The translations under genes were made by a program, and so were the position numbers. A stretch of DNA of 19,144 nucleotides. It comes from a bacterium (GTDB lineage: Bacteria; Desulfobacterota; GWC2-55-46). Under the pieces are notes generated by a model that worked only from the letters and a program-made list of their open reading frames with translations, did not search any database and had not been told where the DNA came from. The stretch is from the NCBI GenBank assembly GCA_004298725.1, contig SCQA01000081.1, forward strand, positions 1 through 19,144, in the 5' to 3' direction. Position 1 is the stretch's first letter. Every line of letters starts with the position of its first letter. Shown piece after piece: positions 6,145-13,673 of the stretch.

Positions 6145-7338
6145 ATGGTTTTCAGAAAAACTTTATTAGCCCTGTTAGCGTTAGCTTTTCTTTTAGGATG
6201 CGGGAAACCGGAGGAACCGAAAAAGGAAGCCGAACACGGAACCGATAAGCATGCAGAAGAAAAAGGCCGTCATGGAGATGAGCAAACAGGGATTATAACC
6301 CTCAGCCCTGAGGCGACTCAACATGCGGCTATAAAGACAGAGGCGCTTTCATTAAGACCTTTAAGCGTGGGGTATGCTTTTACCGGCAAGGTCTCGGTAA
6401 ATGAAACCAGACTTGCCCACGTCGGCCCGCGGATACCGGGAAGGGCAGTGGAGATATTTGTGAACCCGGGCGGTCATGTAACAAAGGGACAGCCTCTCGC
6501 CGTAATAGACAGCCCGGAGCTTGGAGAGGCGCAGAGCCAATATCTCAAGGCAAAGACGGCTTTTGAAATAGCCGGGAAGTCCTATGAAAGGGCAAAGATA
6601 GTCCTTGAGGGCAAGGTGATATCAACCGGCGAATTCCAGAAGCGCGAGGGTGAGTATCTTTTGACAAGAACGGAATTAAAGACTACGGAAGACAGGCTTC
6701 ACTTGTTTGGAATGACGGAAAAAGAAATATCAGCTATAGGCAAGGAACACACCATCAATTCGACGGTCGCCATATATTCGCCGATTTCAGGCACGGTCAT
6801 AGAAAGGCATCTTACGCTCGGTGAGGTGGTTGAACCCGTAAAGCCTCTTTTTACGGTCGCGGACCTCTCAAACCTCTGGGTTATCGCGGATATTCCTGAG
6901 ACCGACATCTCAAAGATAGAAAAGGGACAAACTGTAGCAATAGCGGTGTCAGCTTATCCTGAAAAAGTTTTCAGTGGAAAGCTCGGCTACATATCAGAGG
7001 TGATTGCCGCTGAGACGCGCTCCGTAAAGGTTAGGGCCGAGGTTGAAAACCCGAAAGGCATGCTTAAGCCCGAGATGTTTGCCACAGTCAAAATTTCAAT
7101 TTCTGAAAGGGAGAAGGTGCTTGCCGTGCCGGAGAGCGCGCTTCAGCGCGAGGGCGATAAAACCATCGTGTTTATAGAGCAGAGCTACGGCAAGTTCGAG
7201 AAGCGGATTATTGAAATAGGCCCGCGGTTTGACGGCCATCGCAGGGTAATTTCCGGCGTTAAGGAAGGGGATAAAATAGTGGTTAAGGGCGCGTTCACAT
7301 TGAAATCAGAAGGGCAAAAGGCAGATCTGGCCGAGTAA
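6145..7338 (+). CDS. czcB: CzcB/CusB-like periplasmic adaptor (membrane fusion) lipoprotein
   Basis: Links the inner-membrane pump to the outer-membrane channel. Start ATG 6145 is chosen over ATG 6121 because AAGGAG (6133-6138) is ideally spaced and the N terminus becomes a lipoprotein signal with lipobox LLGC (Cys19). Of the 397 residues, the linker after Cys19 is charged and has His31, His36 and His43, as in CzcB-type adaptors. A barrel-sandwich domain begins VGPRIPGRAVEIFVNPGGHV, is interrupted by a helical hairpin (about 125-190) and closes at YSPISGTVIERHLTLGEVV. A beta-barrel (NLWVIADIPETDISKI onward) and a membrane-proximal domain (VPESALQREGDKTIVFI onward) follow. The substrate is probably divalent metal, judged from the pump. 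Confidence 0.92.
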   Translation: MVFRKTLLALLALAFLLGCGKPEEPKKEAEHGTDKHAEEKGRHGDEQTGIITLSPEATQHAAIKTEALSLRPLSVGYAFTGKVSVNETRLAHVGPRIPGRAVEIFVNPGGHVTKGQPLAVIDSPELGEAQSQYLKAKTAFEIAGKSYERAKIVLEGKVISTGEFQKREGEYLLTRTELKTTEDRLHLFGMTEKEISAIGKEHTINSTVAIYSPISGTVIERHLTLGEVVEPVKPLFTVADLSNLWVIADIPETDISKIEKGQTVAIAVSAYPEKVFSGKLGYISEVIAAETRSVKVRAEVENPKGMLKPEMFATVKISISEREKVLAVPESALQREGDKTIVFIEQSYGKFEKRIIEIGPRFDGHRRVISGVKEGDKIVVKGAFTLKSEGQKADLAE

Positions 7339-7372
7339 GGGCATTAACGATTGAAATCGGAGGAACAGGTCA

Positions 7373-10300
7373 ATGATAGACAGGCTTATAACCTTTGCTT
7401 TGAAGCAGAGGCTTTTGATGATCATAGCGGTTTTTCTTCTTGTGGGTATCGGCGTCTATGCCTTTTATAAGCTTCCGATAGATGCTTTTCCGGACGTTAC
7501 AAACGTGCAGGTGCAGATAATAACCGAGGCCCCGGGCCGTTCCCCTGTCGAGGTGGAAAAGCTAATCACTTATCCTGTAGAGGTGCAGATGACCGGGCTT
7601 CCTAAGATGCAGGAGCTGAGGTCTCTTTCCAAGTTCGGCCTGTCCATGGTGACGGTCGTCTTTGAGGACGGTGTGGATATTTATTTTGCAAGGCAACTGA
7701 TACTTGAGCGGCTTATAGAGGCTAAGGGAAAATTGCCAGCCGGGGTGGAGCCCGTTATGGGCCCTGTTTCAACCGGGCTCGGCGAGATATACCAGTATAC
7801 CCTTGAGAGGCCTGATGGCTTAAAAGCGGATACGGCCCGGTTGATGGAATTAAGGACGATTCAAGACTGGATCGTAAGGCCGATACTCAAGACCGTTCCG
7901 GGGGTTACGGACGTAAACGCCTTTGGCGGGCACGTCAAGCAGTATCAGGTGCTGATAGAGCCGGACAGGCTACGCAAGTATGACCTCTCGCTTAAAGAGG
8001 TATTTAATGCGGTTGCTGAAAACAACTCAAACGCGGGAGGCGACATACTCGAGCATTCCTCGGAGCGCTATATCATAAGGGGCGTCGGCTTGATTCAGTC
8101 GTTAAAGGATATAGAAGACATCGTGGTCAACTCCCGCAACGGAGTGCCTATTTTTGTGAAAGACATGGCAAGGATAACTTTTGGTCCGGAGACAAGGCAC
8201 GGGGCGGTCGTAAAGGACGGCAAGGGCGAGGCGGTAGCAGGCATTGTGATGATGATAAAGGGCGGAAGCTCAAGGGACGTAGTAGCCGGCGTCAAGGCAA
8301 AGGTGGAGGAGATAAACAAGGGTAGCGTCCTGCCTGACGGCATTAAGATAAAGCCTTTCTATGACAGGGCCGATCTGGTTAAGAAATGTCTTGAGACGGT
8401 CACAAAAGCGCTGGAGGAAGGCGCTATTCTCGTAATTATAGTGTTGTATATTTTCTTGAGGAACTTCAGGGGGGCGCTCGTAGTGGCATTTACGCTTCCG
8501 CTGGCGGTGCTCTCCACGTTCATCGTCATGTGGAAGGTGGGGCTTACGGCCAACCTCATGTCTCTTGGCGGCCTTGCAATCTCGCTTGGCATGGTGGTTG
8601 ACGCGGCGATTATACAGGTTGAGAACGTACAGCGGCACTTGTCCGAGGCCGACGCTTCCAAAAACAGGCTTCATGTGATTCTTGCCGCGGTACTTGAGGT
8701 AAGAAAGCCGTCCCTGTTCGGCGAGCTTATAATAGCCATAACGTTTATTCCCATTATGACGCTTGAGGGGATGGAAGGGAAGATGTTCTCTCCTCTTGCG
8801 TTTACCGTCGCTATAGCGCTCCTTTCATCTCTTGTGCTTTCAGTATTCGTAATACCGGTACTCTGCTCTTTTTTCCTCAAGGCTGGAGAAGAAAAGGAGA
8901 GCTTCATAATCAGGTGGCTAAAAAAGCCTTATCTTCCGGCATTAAGAAAGGCTATAAAGCATCCTAAAAAGGTTGTTCTTTCAGCTTTTGTTATTTTGAT
9001 CGCAAGCCTTGCCTTTTCTCTGTTTCTCGGCACGGAGTTCATGCCGATACTTGACGAGGGTTCGCTGACAACGCAGGTTATAAGGCTTCCGAGCATTTCG
9101 CTTCTTGAATCCGTCGAGATAGAGAACAAGGTTCAGCAGGCCCTTTTGAAGTTCCCGGAGGTCGTGACGGTCGTTTCAAAGATAGGCGCCGCTGAGATAG
9201 CCACGGACCCTATGGGGCCTAACATAAGCGACCCCATTATAATCCTTAAACCGAGAGGGGAATGGAAGACCACTTCGACTAAGGAAAAACTTGTGGAAAA
9301 GATAAGAAAGGAGCTTGAAAAGATACCCGGAATCGGCCTTAACGTCACCCAGCCGATAGCGCTTAAAGTGGATGAGCTTATTTCAGGCGTAAAATCACAG
9401 GTGGCTATAAAGGTTTTCGGCGACGATATGGACGTTCTGAATGAAAAGGCCGGTAGCATCGCAAAGGTAATGGCTACGGTCAAAGGTGTAACCGACCTGA
9501 GAGTGGAGCAGACCGCAGGTCAGCCTTATATAACGGTTGACATAGACAGGCGCAAGATCGCCAGATACGGCATCAACATAGCCGATATTCAAGAGATTAT
9601 AGAGACGGCGATAGGCGGTAAGGTCGCAACGGACGTCTTTGAGGGCGATAGGAGGTTTTCCGTCTTCCTCCGTTTTCCGGAGGAAAAAAGAAATTCTGTT
9701 GAGGCGATAGGAAATATATTTGTAAAGGCCTCAAACGGCGCAAACATCCCGCTCTCGACGCTCGCGCGTGTATATATGTCAGAGGGGCCGGCGCAGATAA
9801 GCAGGGAGAACTCGAAAAGACGGATAGTTATCGAGTCTAACGTGGAGGGCAGAGATATAGGAGGTTTTGTAAAAGAAGTGCAGGAAAAGATAGCCGGAGA
9901 GGTAAAGCTCCCAGCCGGATATTATGTCGTATGGGGAGGCGCTTTTGAGAACCAGCAGCGGGCCATGAAGAGGCTTTCGTTAATCGTGCCGCTTACGATA
10001 GCGCTCATATTCTTTTTGCTCTTTTCGACCTTTAACTCGGTAAAGTACGCTACGCTTATAATCCTTAACCTCCCGTTTGCGCTTATCGGAGGCATTTTCG
10101 GGCTACTAATATCAGGGCAATACCTGAGCGTGCCGGCTTCAGTCGGATTTATCGCCCTTTTCGGGGTGGCCGTGTTGAATGGAATGGTGCTTGTTTCTTA
10201 TATAAACACGTTACGCGAGGAAGGGCTTGGCCTTGAGGAGGCTATTGTAACCGGATGCGAAAAGAGGCTTAGGCCCGTCTTAATGACCGCGCTGGTGGCC

Positions 10301-10465
10301 ATCCTCGGGCTTGTGCCCATGCTATTCGCCACAGGCCCGGGCTCTGAAATACAGAAGCCGCTTGCAACAGTTGTGGTGGGAGGGCTTATAACGTCGACTA
10401 TCTTGACGCTCATGGTGCTTCCGGCGCTTTACAAGTGGTTTGAGGAGAAGAAGGCGGTGCTTTAA
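7373..10465 (+). CDS. czcA: CzcA-family heavy-metal RND efflux pump
   Basis: Inner-membrane proton-driven pump, 1030 residues, start ATG 7373 after GGAGG with 8-base spacing. It has the full RND plan: a first helix near 10-30, a large periplasmic loop, helices 2-6 (about 335-515), a second loop, and helices 8-12 (about 865-1020). Family motifs include KLPIDAFPDVTNVQVQI, SLGMVVDAAIIQVEN and AEIATDPMGPNISD. The periplasmic region EIATDPMGPNISD...ELISGVKS...VKVFGDDM closely follows CzcA-type (Zn/Co/Cd) pumps. Positions matching the three copper-binding Met of CusA appear as Gln568, a non-Met residue and Glu668. In helix 4, Asp410 and Glu417 of the proton relay are kept, but the first CzcA Asp is Ser404. 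Export of divalent cations is the best guess; the exact metal is open. Confidence 0.93.
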   Translation: MIDRLITFALKQRLLMIIAVFLLVGIGVYAFYKLPIDAFPDVTNVQVQIITEAPGRSPVEVEKLITYPVEVQMTGLPKMQELRSLSKFGLSMVTVVFEDGVDIYFARQLILERLIEAKGKLPAGVEPVMGPVSTGLGEIYQYTLERPDGLKADTARLMELRTIQDWIVRPILKTVPGVTDVNAFGGHVKQYQVLIEPDRLRKYDLSLKEVFNAVAENNSNAGGDILEHSSERYIIRGVGLIQSLKDIEDIVVNSRNGVPIFVKDMARITFGPETRHGAVVKDGKGEAVAGIVMMIKGGSSRDVVAGVKAKVEEINKGSVLPDGIKIKPFYDRADLVKKCLETVTKALEEGAILVIIVLYIFLRNFRGALVVAFTLPLAVLSTFIVMWKVGLTANLMSLGGLAISLGMVVDAAIIQVENVQRHLSEADASKNRLHVILAAVLEVRKPSLFGELIIAITFIPIMTLEGMEGKMFSPLAFTVAIALLSSLVLSVFVIPVLCSFFLKAGEEKESFIIRWLKKPYLPALRKAIKHPKKVVLSAFVILIASLAFSLFLGTEFMPILDEGSLTTQVIRLPSISLLESVEIENKVQQALLKFPEVVTVVSKIGAAEIATDPMGPNISDPIIILKPRGEWKTTSTKEKLVEKIRKELEKIPGIGLNVTQPIALKVDELISGVKSQVAIKVFGDDMDVLNEKAGSIAKVMATVKGVTDLRVEQTAGQPYITVDIDRRKIARYGINIADIQEIIETAIGGKVATDVFEGDRRFSVFLRFPEEKRNSVEAIGNIFVKASNGANIPLSTLARVYMSEGPAQISRENSKRRIVIESNVEGRDIGGFVKEVQEKIAGEVKLPAGYYVVWGGAFENQQRAMKRLSLIVPLTIALIFFLLFSTFNSVKYATLIILNLPFALIGGIFGLLISGQYLSVPASVGFIALFGVAVLNGMVLVSYINTLREEGLGLEEAIVTGCEKRLRPVLMTALVAILGLVPMLFATGPGSEIQKPLATVVVGGLITSTILTLMVLPALYKWFEEKKAVL

Positions 10466-10582
10466 AGCGTTAACAGACAAATACGAAAGCCGATCCTTAT
10501 TTTTTTAATAGGTGTTACGGTTCTTGCAATTTGTGCTTACTGTGTATGTCAGCGATCTTCCAGCGTACGAAATTCTCTTTGA
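10466..10582 (+). pseudogene. Possible remnant of a small membrane protein after czcA
   Basis: In the same frame as czcA, directly after its TAA stop, 38 codons run to TGA 10580-10582. They encode a basic start (NRQIRKP) and a long hydrophobic stretch (about ILIFLIGVTVLAICAYCVC). No ATG, GTG or TTG opens it. It may be a decayed small membrane gene, a lost C-terminal extension of the pump, or chance. Confidence 0.25.
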
Positions 10583-10602
10583 CATAGTAATCTTCTTTAT
10601 CC

Positions 10603-10631
10603 TTGACATGGTAGAAGCCTTTTGTTAATTT
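10603..10631 (+). promoter_or_regulatory. Candidate promoter for the serine operon
   Basis: TTGACA (10603-10608) with TAATTT (10626-10631) at 17 bases gives a perfect -35 and a weak -10. A second TTGACA at 10579-10584 has no good -10. The position, about 75 bases before the aminotransferase start, is sensible. Confidence 0.3.
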
Positions 10632-10653
10632 TAGAGGTCAATTTCCGTAAGTA

Positions 10654-10676
10654 TTGACGATGCTGACTAACGTCAA
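10654..10676. promoter_or_regulatory. Inverted repeat upstream of the aminotransferase gene
   Basis: TTGACG (10654-10659) and CGTCAA (10671-10676) are perfect inverted arms 11 bases apart, followed by an A-run and then the ribosome binding site AAGGGGG (10687-10693). It could be an operator or a leader hairpin for the serine operon. Confidence 0.3.
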
Positions 10677-10704
10677 AAAATAGTTTAAGGGGGTTTTTAG
10701 CGTC

Positions 10705-11850
10705 ATGAAGAAGAAGTATTTGTTAGCGCCGGGTCCAACACCAGTACCAGAGTCAGCGCTTCTTGCGATGGCGGCTCCGATAATACACCATAGAACACCG
10801 CAGTTCTCCGAGATTTTTAAAGAGGCCGCCGAACTGCTTAAATATGTCTTTCAGACAAAACAGGATGTCTTAATACTTGCGGCATCAGGCACCGGCGCCA
10901 TGGAAGGCTCAATAACGAACCTTTTTTCGCCCGGCGATGAAGTGATAATCGTAAACGGCGGAAAGTTCGGCGAGCGCTGGGGCAAAATTTCCGAGGCGTA
11001 CGGCTTAAAGGCGCACTGGCTGACCGTTGAGTGGGGCAAGGCCGTAAACCCCGCTGACGTTAAAAAGATACTTGATTCAAACCCGAGCATCAAGGCCGTT
11101 ATGGTGCAGGCAAGTGAAACGTCAACCACAGCCGCGCACCCTGTAAAGGAGCTTGCGGCCCTTACGAAAGAGAAAAATTGCCTGCTTATAGTGGACGGAA
11201 TAACCGCAGTCGGCGTTTTCGACCTGCCGATGGACGACTGGGGCATAGACGTGCTTGTTTCAGGCTCGCAAAAGGCGTTCATGCTTCCTCCGGGCCTTGC
11301 GTTCGCGGCGCTCAGCGAGAAGGCATGGAAGTTTCAGGAAACCGCGAAATGCCCGAGATTTTATTTTGACTTCAAAAAAGAGAGAAAGAACCTCAAGGAC
11401 AACACCACGGCGTACACGCCGGCGGTTACTCTTATAATAGGCCTTCTTGAAGCGCTTAAAATGATAAAGGCGGAGACTTTGCAGGGCGTTTTCGCAAGGC
11501 ACGACAGGCTTGCGCGCGCCGCGAGGGCCGCTTCCAAGGCGTTGAACCTTAAACTTCTCGCGCCGGAAAGCCCGTCAAACGCGACAACCGGCGTATTCGT
11601 GCCGGATGGCGTTGACGGCGGAAAGCTTGTTAAATACCTGCGCGACGAAGTCGGCGTGACCATGGCCGGAGGGCAGGACCACTTAAAGGGCAAGATACTG
11701 CGTATAGCGCACCTTGGTTACGTGGATACGTTTGACATGATAATCGCCATAGCCGCCATAGAAATGGCGCTGTCGAAGTTCGGCCATAAGGTGGAGCTTG
11801 GAAAGGGCGTGGCCGCGGCACAGCAAATACTCCTTGAGGGTTATAAATAA
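10705..11850 (+). CDS. Class V aminotransferase (serine-pyruvate / alanine-glyoxylate type), likely phosphoserine transaminase role
   Basis: PLP enzyme of 381 residues. It starts KKKYLLAPGPTPVPESAL, with the family's PGPTPVP motif, then HHRTPQFSEIF, ASGTGAMEG, VDGITAVG with Asp164 for the PLP pyridine nitrogen, and SGSQKAFM with Lys190 as the Schiff-base lysine. Late motifs are GGQDHLKGKILRIAHLGYVD. The sequence is of the serine-pyruvate / alanine-glyoxylate aminotransferase group and not classic SerC. Its stop overlaps the serA start by one base (TAATG), so it most likely converts 3-phosphohydroxypyruvate, the SerA product, to phosphoserine, as proposed for related pairs in deltaproteobacteria and archaea. 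Glyoxylate transamination is the alternative. AAGGGGG 11 bases before ATG 10705 is the binding site. Confidence 0.88.
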   Translation: MKKKYLLAPGPTPVPESALLAMAAPIIHHRTPQFSEIFKEAAELLKYVFQTKQDVLILAASGTGAMEGSITNLFSPGDEVIIVNGGKFGERWGKISEAYGLKAHWLTVEWGKAVNPADVKKILDSNPSIKAVMVQASETSTTAAHPVKELAALTKEKNCLLIVDGITAVGVFDLPMDDWGIDVLVSGSQKAFMLPPGLAFAALSEKAWKFQETAKCPRFYFDFKKERKNLKDNTTAYTPAVTLIIGLLEALKMIKAETLQGVFARHDRLARAARAASKALNLKLLAPESPSNATTGVFVPDGVDGGKLVKYLRDEVGVTMAGGQDHLKGKILRIAHLGYVDTFDMIIAIAAIEMALSKFGHKVELGKGVAAAQQILLEGYK

Positions 11851-13433
11851 TGAAGGTACTTATAAGCGACAGCATGTCGGCAAAGGCCGTTGAAATTCTA
11901 AAGAGCAAGCCGGGTATTGACTGCGACGTAATAACCGGCCTGAAGCCTGAAGAGTTGAAGGTTAAAATAAAAGATTATCACGCGCTTGTCATTAGAAGCG
12001 CCACCAAGGCCACTGCCGAGATAATAGAGGCGGCTGAAAACCTTAAGGTCATCGGCAGGGCCGGTACCGGCGTTGACAACGTTGACATGGTAGCCGCCAC
12101 AAAGAAGGGCATAGTCGTAATGAATACGCCGGGCGGCAACACCGTAACCACCGCCGAGCACGCCGTTGCCATGATGATGGCCCTTTCAAGGAAGATACCG
12201 CAGGCGACCGCCTCAATGAAGCGCGGCGAGTGGGAAAAGAAGAAGTTCGAGGGAACCGAGGTTACGGGCAAGACGCTCGGCATACTTGGCGTGGGCAATA
12301 TCGGAAGCGTCGTGGCTTCGCGCGCGCAGGGGCTAAGGATGAACGTCATCGCGTACGACCCGTTTATTTCCGCCGAGGCCGCCGATAAGATGGGCATCTC
12401 GCTTGTTTCAATGGACGAGCTTTTTGCCAAGAGCGATTTCATCTCTATACACGTGCCCATGACCGCGGAAACCAAAAACATCGTCAACGTCGAAGCGTTT
12501 AAGAAGATGAAAAAAGGCGTAAAGATTATCAATTGCGCCAGAGGCGGCATAGTGAATGAAAAGGACCTTGCCGAGGCCATAAAGGCGAAGATAGTTTCGG
12601 GCGCGGCCTTTGACGTCTTTGAGAAAGAACCGCCGCCGGCGGATAACCCGCTTTTACAGCTTGAAGAAGTCATACTTACGCCGCATCTCGGCGCGTCCAC
12701 GTTCGAGGCGCAGGAGAGCGTGGCCATAGCCATAGCCGAGCAGATAACGGATTATCTTACAGCCGGCACCATAAGAAACGCGGTAAACGTTCCGTCAATT
12801 CCCTCCGACCTTTTAAGCGCCCTTGGCCCATATATCAGCCTCGGCGAAAAACTTGGAAGCTTTCAGGGGCAAATTCTTAAGGGCGGGGTTGAGGAGATAA
12901 CCGTCGAATATTCCGGCGACGTGGTAAACTATGACGTCGCGCCCATAACCATAGCCTGCATAAAGGGCATTCTTGATCAGGTGCTTGACCAGTACGTTAA
13001 TTTCGTGAATGCGCCGTTTGTTGCAAAGGAGCGCGGCATAAAGGTAGTGGAGATAAAGACGTCGCGCTCAACTGACTTCGCAAGCGCCATTACCATAAAG
13101 GTAAAGACAAGAGAGTGCGAGAGCGTGGTTGAAGGCGCGTTATTCGGCAAAAAGGAGCCGCGCATCGTCAAGATAGACAAGTTCTTCCTTGACGCGGTGC
13201 CGGAGGGCAATCTTCTTCTTCTTCATAATGAAGATAAGCCTGGCGTTATCGGCAATGTCGGCACTTTGCTTGCGGCCGGCAACCATAATATAGCAAGGTT
13301 GCATCTTGGCAGGCAGTCCGTTGGAGGGCAGGCCGTTTCAGTCTGGAGCCTTGATACTCCGCTCTCAAAAGGGCTTATGGACAAGTTGCTTAAGCTTCCC
13401 AACATGATTTCCGTTAAGGTAGTGGAGCTGTAA
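11850..13433 (+). CDS. serA: D-3-phosphoglycerate dehydrogenase (long ACT form)
   Basis: First step of serine synthesis: oxidises 3-phosphoglycerate to 3-phosphohydroxypyruvate with NAD+. The 527 residues match the long type-I form found in Bacillus and Mycobacterium. An N-terminal substrate domain begins MKVLISDSMSAKAVEIL. The NAD site is LGVGNIG (Gly147, 149, 152). The catalytic set is Arg231 (NCARGG), Glu260 (FDVFEKEPP) and His279 (LTPHLGAST). An intervening domain (about 320-450) is followed by a C-terminal ACT domain (about 454-527, LLLLHNEDKPGVIGNVGTLL), which usually gives feedback control by serine. Start ATG 11850 shares one base with the upstream stop, indicating translational coupling to the aminotransferase. 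Confidence 0.97.
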   Translation: MKVLISDSMSAKAVEILKSKPGIDCDVITGLKPEELKVKIKDYHALVIRSATKATAEIIEAAENLKVIGRAGTGVDNVDMVAATKKGIVVMNTPGGNTVTTAEHAVAMMMALSRKIPQATASMKRGEWEKKKFEGTEVTGKTLGILGVGNIGSVVASRAQGLRMNVIAYDPFISAEAADKMGISLVSMDELFAKSDFISIHVPMTAETKNIVNVEAFKKMKKGVKIINCARGGIVNEKDLAEAIKAKIVSGAAFDVFEKEPPPADNPLLQLEEVILTPHLGASTFEAQESVAIAIAEQITDYLTAGTIRNAVNVPSIPSDLLSALGPYISLGEKLGSFQGQILKGGVEEITVEYSGDVVNYDVAPITIACIKGILDQVLDQYVNFVNAPFVAKERGIKVVEIKTSRSTDFASAITIKVKTRECESVVEGALFGKKEPRIVKIDKFFLDAVPEGNLLLLHNEDKPGVIGNVGTLLAAGNHNIARLHLGRQSVGGQAVSVWSLDTPLSKGLMDKLLKLPNMISVKVVEL

Positions 13434-13442
13434 AAAGTTATC

Positions 13443-13517
13443 GGTTATCCGTGGCCGGTTCTTGGTGAAGGAATACTGTTGCGGGCATTGCCACCATCTT
13501 TAGCCATAGGTTATCCG
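13443..13517 (+). repeat. Direct repeat GGTTATCCG, 66 bases apart
   Basis: GGTTATCCG occurs at 13443-13451 and 13509-13517 in the serA-hisZ gap. It may be an expanded or duplicated intergenic segment; function is unknown. Confidence 0.3.
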
Positions 13518-13531
13518 CGCTCGTTGTCGCA

Positions 13532-13575
13532 TTTTTTGGAGAGATACCTTAAAATAAGGTATCTCTCTTGAAAAA
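13532..13575. repeat. Large hairpin, 13-bp perfect stem, between serA and hisZ
   Basis: GAGAGATACCTTA (13539-13551), loop AAA, TAAGGTATCTCTC (13555-13567). Outside the perfect stem, a T-run (13532-13537) can pair imperfectly with the A-run (13571-13575). The U-rich tract expected 3' of an intrinsic terminator is missing on both strands because T lies on the 5' side. It could still mark the end of the serine operon by Rho-independent pausing or RNA processing, but it is not a classic terminator. Confidence 0.6.
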
Positions 13576-13598
13576 GTTTGTAAAATGTTATTTATAAA
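13568..13598 (+). promoter_or_regulatory. Candidate promoter for hisZ-purA
   Basis: TTGAAA (13568-13573) and TATAAA (13593-13598) with a 19-base spacer, right after the large hairpin. Transcription would start near 13605, leaving a leader of about 70 bases to ATG 13674. Confidence 0.4.
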
Positions 13599-13673
13599 GC
13601 TTGCCATGTAGTGTTGCTGACCGGTGAGCGGCCTGAACAACAACCTGTTAAATTACCGCAACTCTGGTATTTT

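Noticed and set aside
7373..10465. Naming the efflux pump CusA (copper/silver)
   Set aside because: The three periplasmic Met positions that define CusA are not Met, and the loop sequence follows CzcA.
11978..12733. 251-residue open frame on the - strand across serA
   Set aside because: It is antisense to the catalytic domain of serA and rich in Ser/Ala/Thr as a reverse reading of that gene; no family features.
13539..13567. Calling the large hairpin a Rho-independent terminator
   Set aside because: There is no T-run on its 3' side on either strand.
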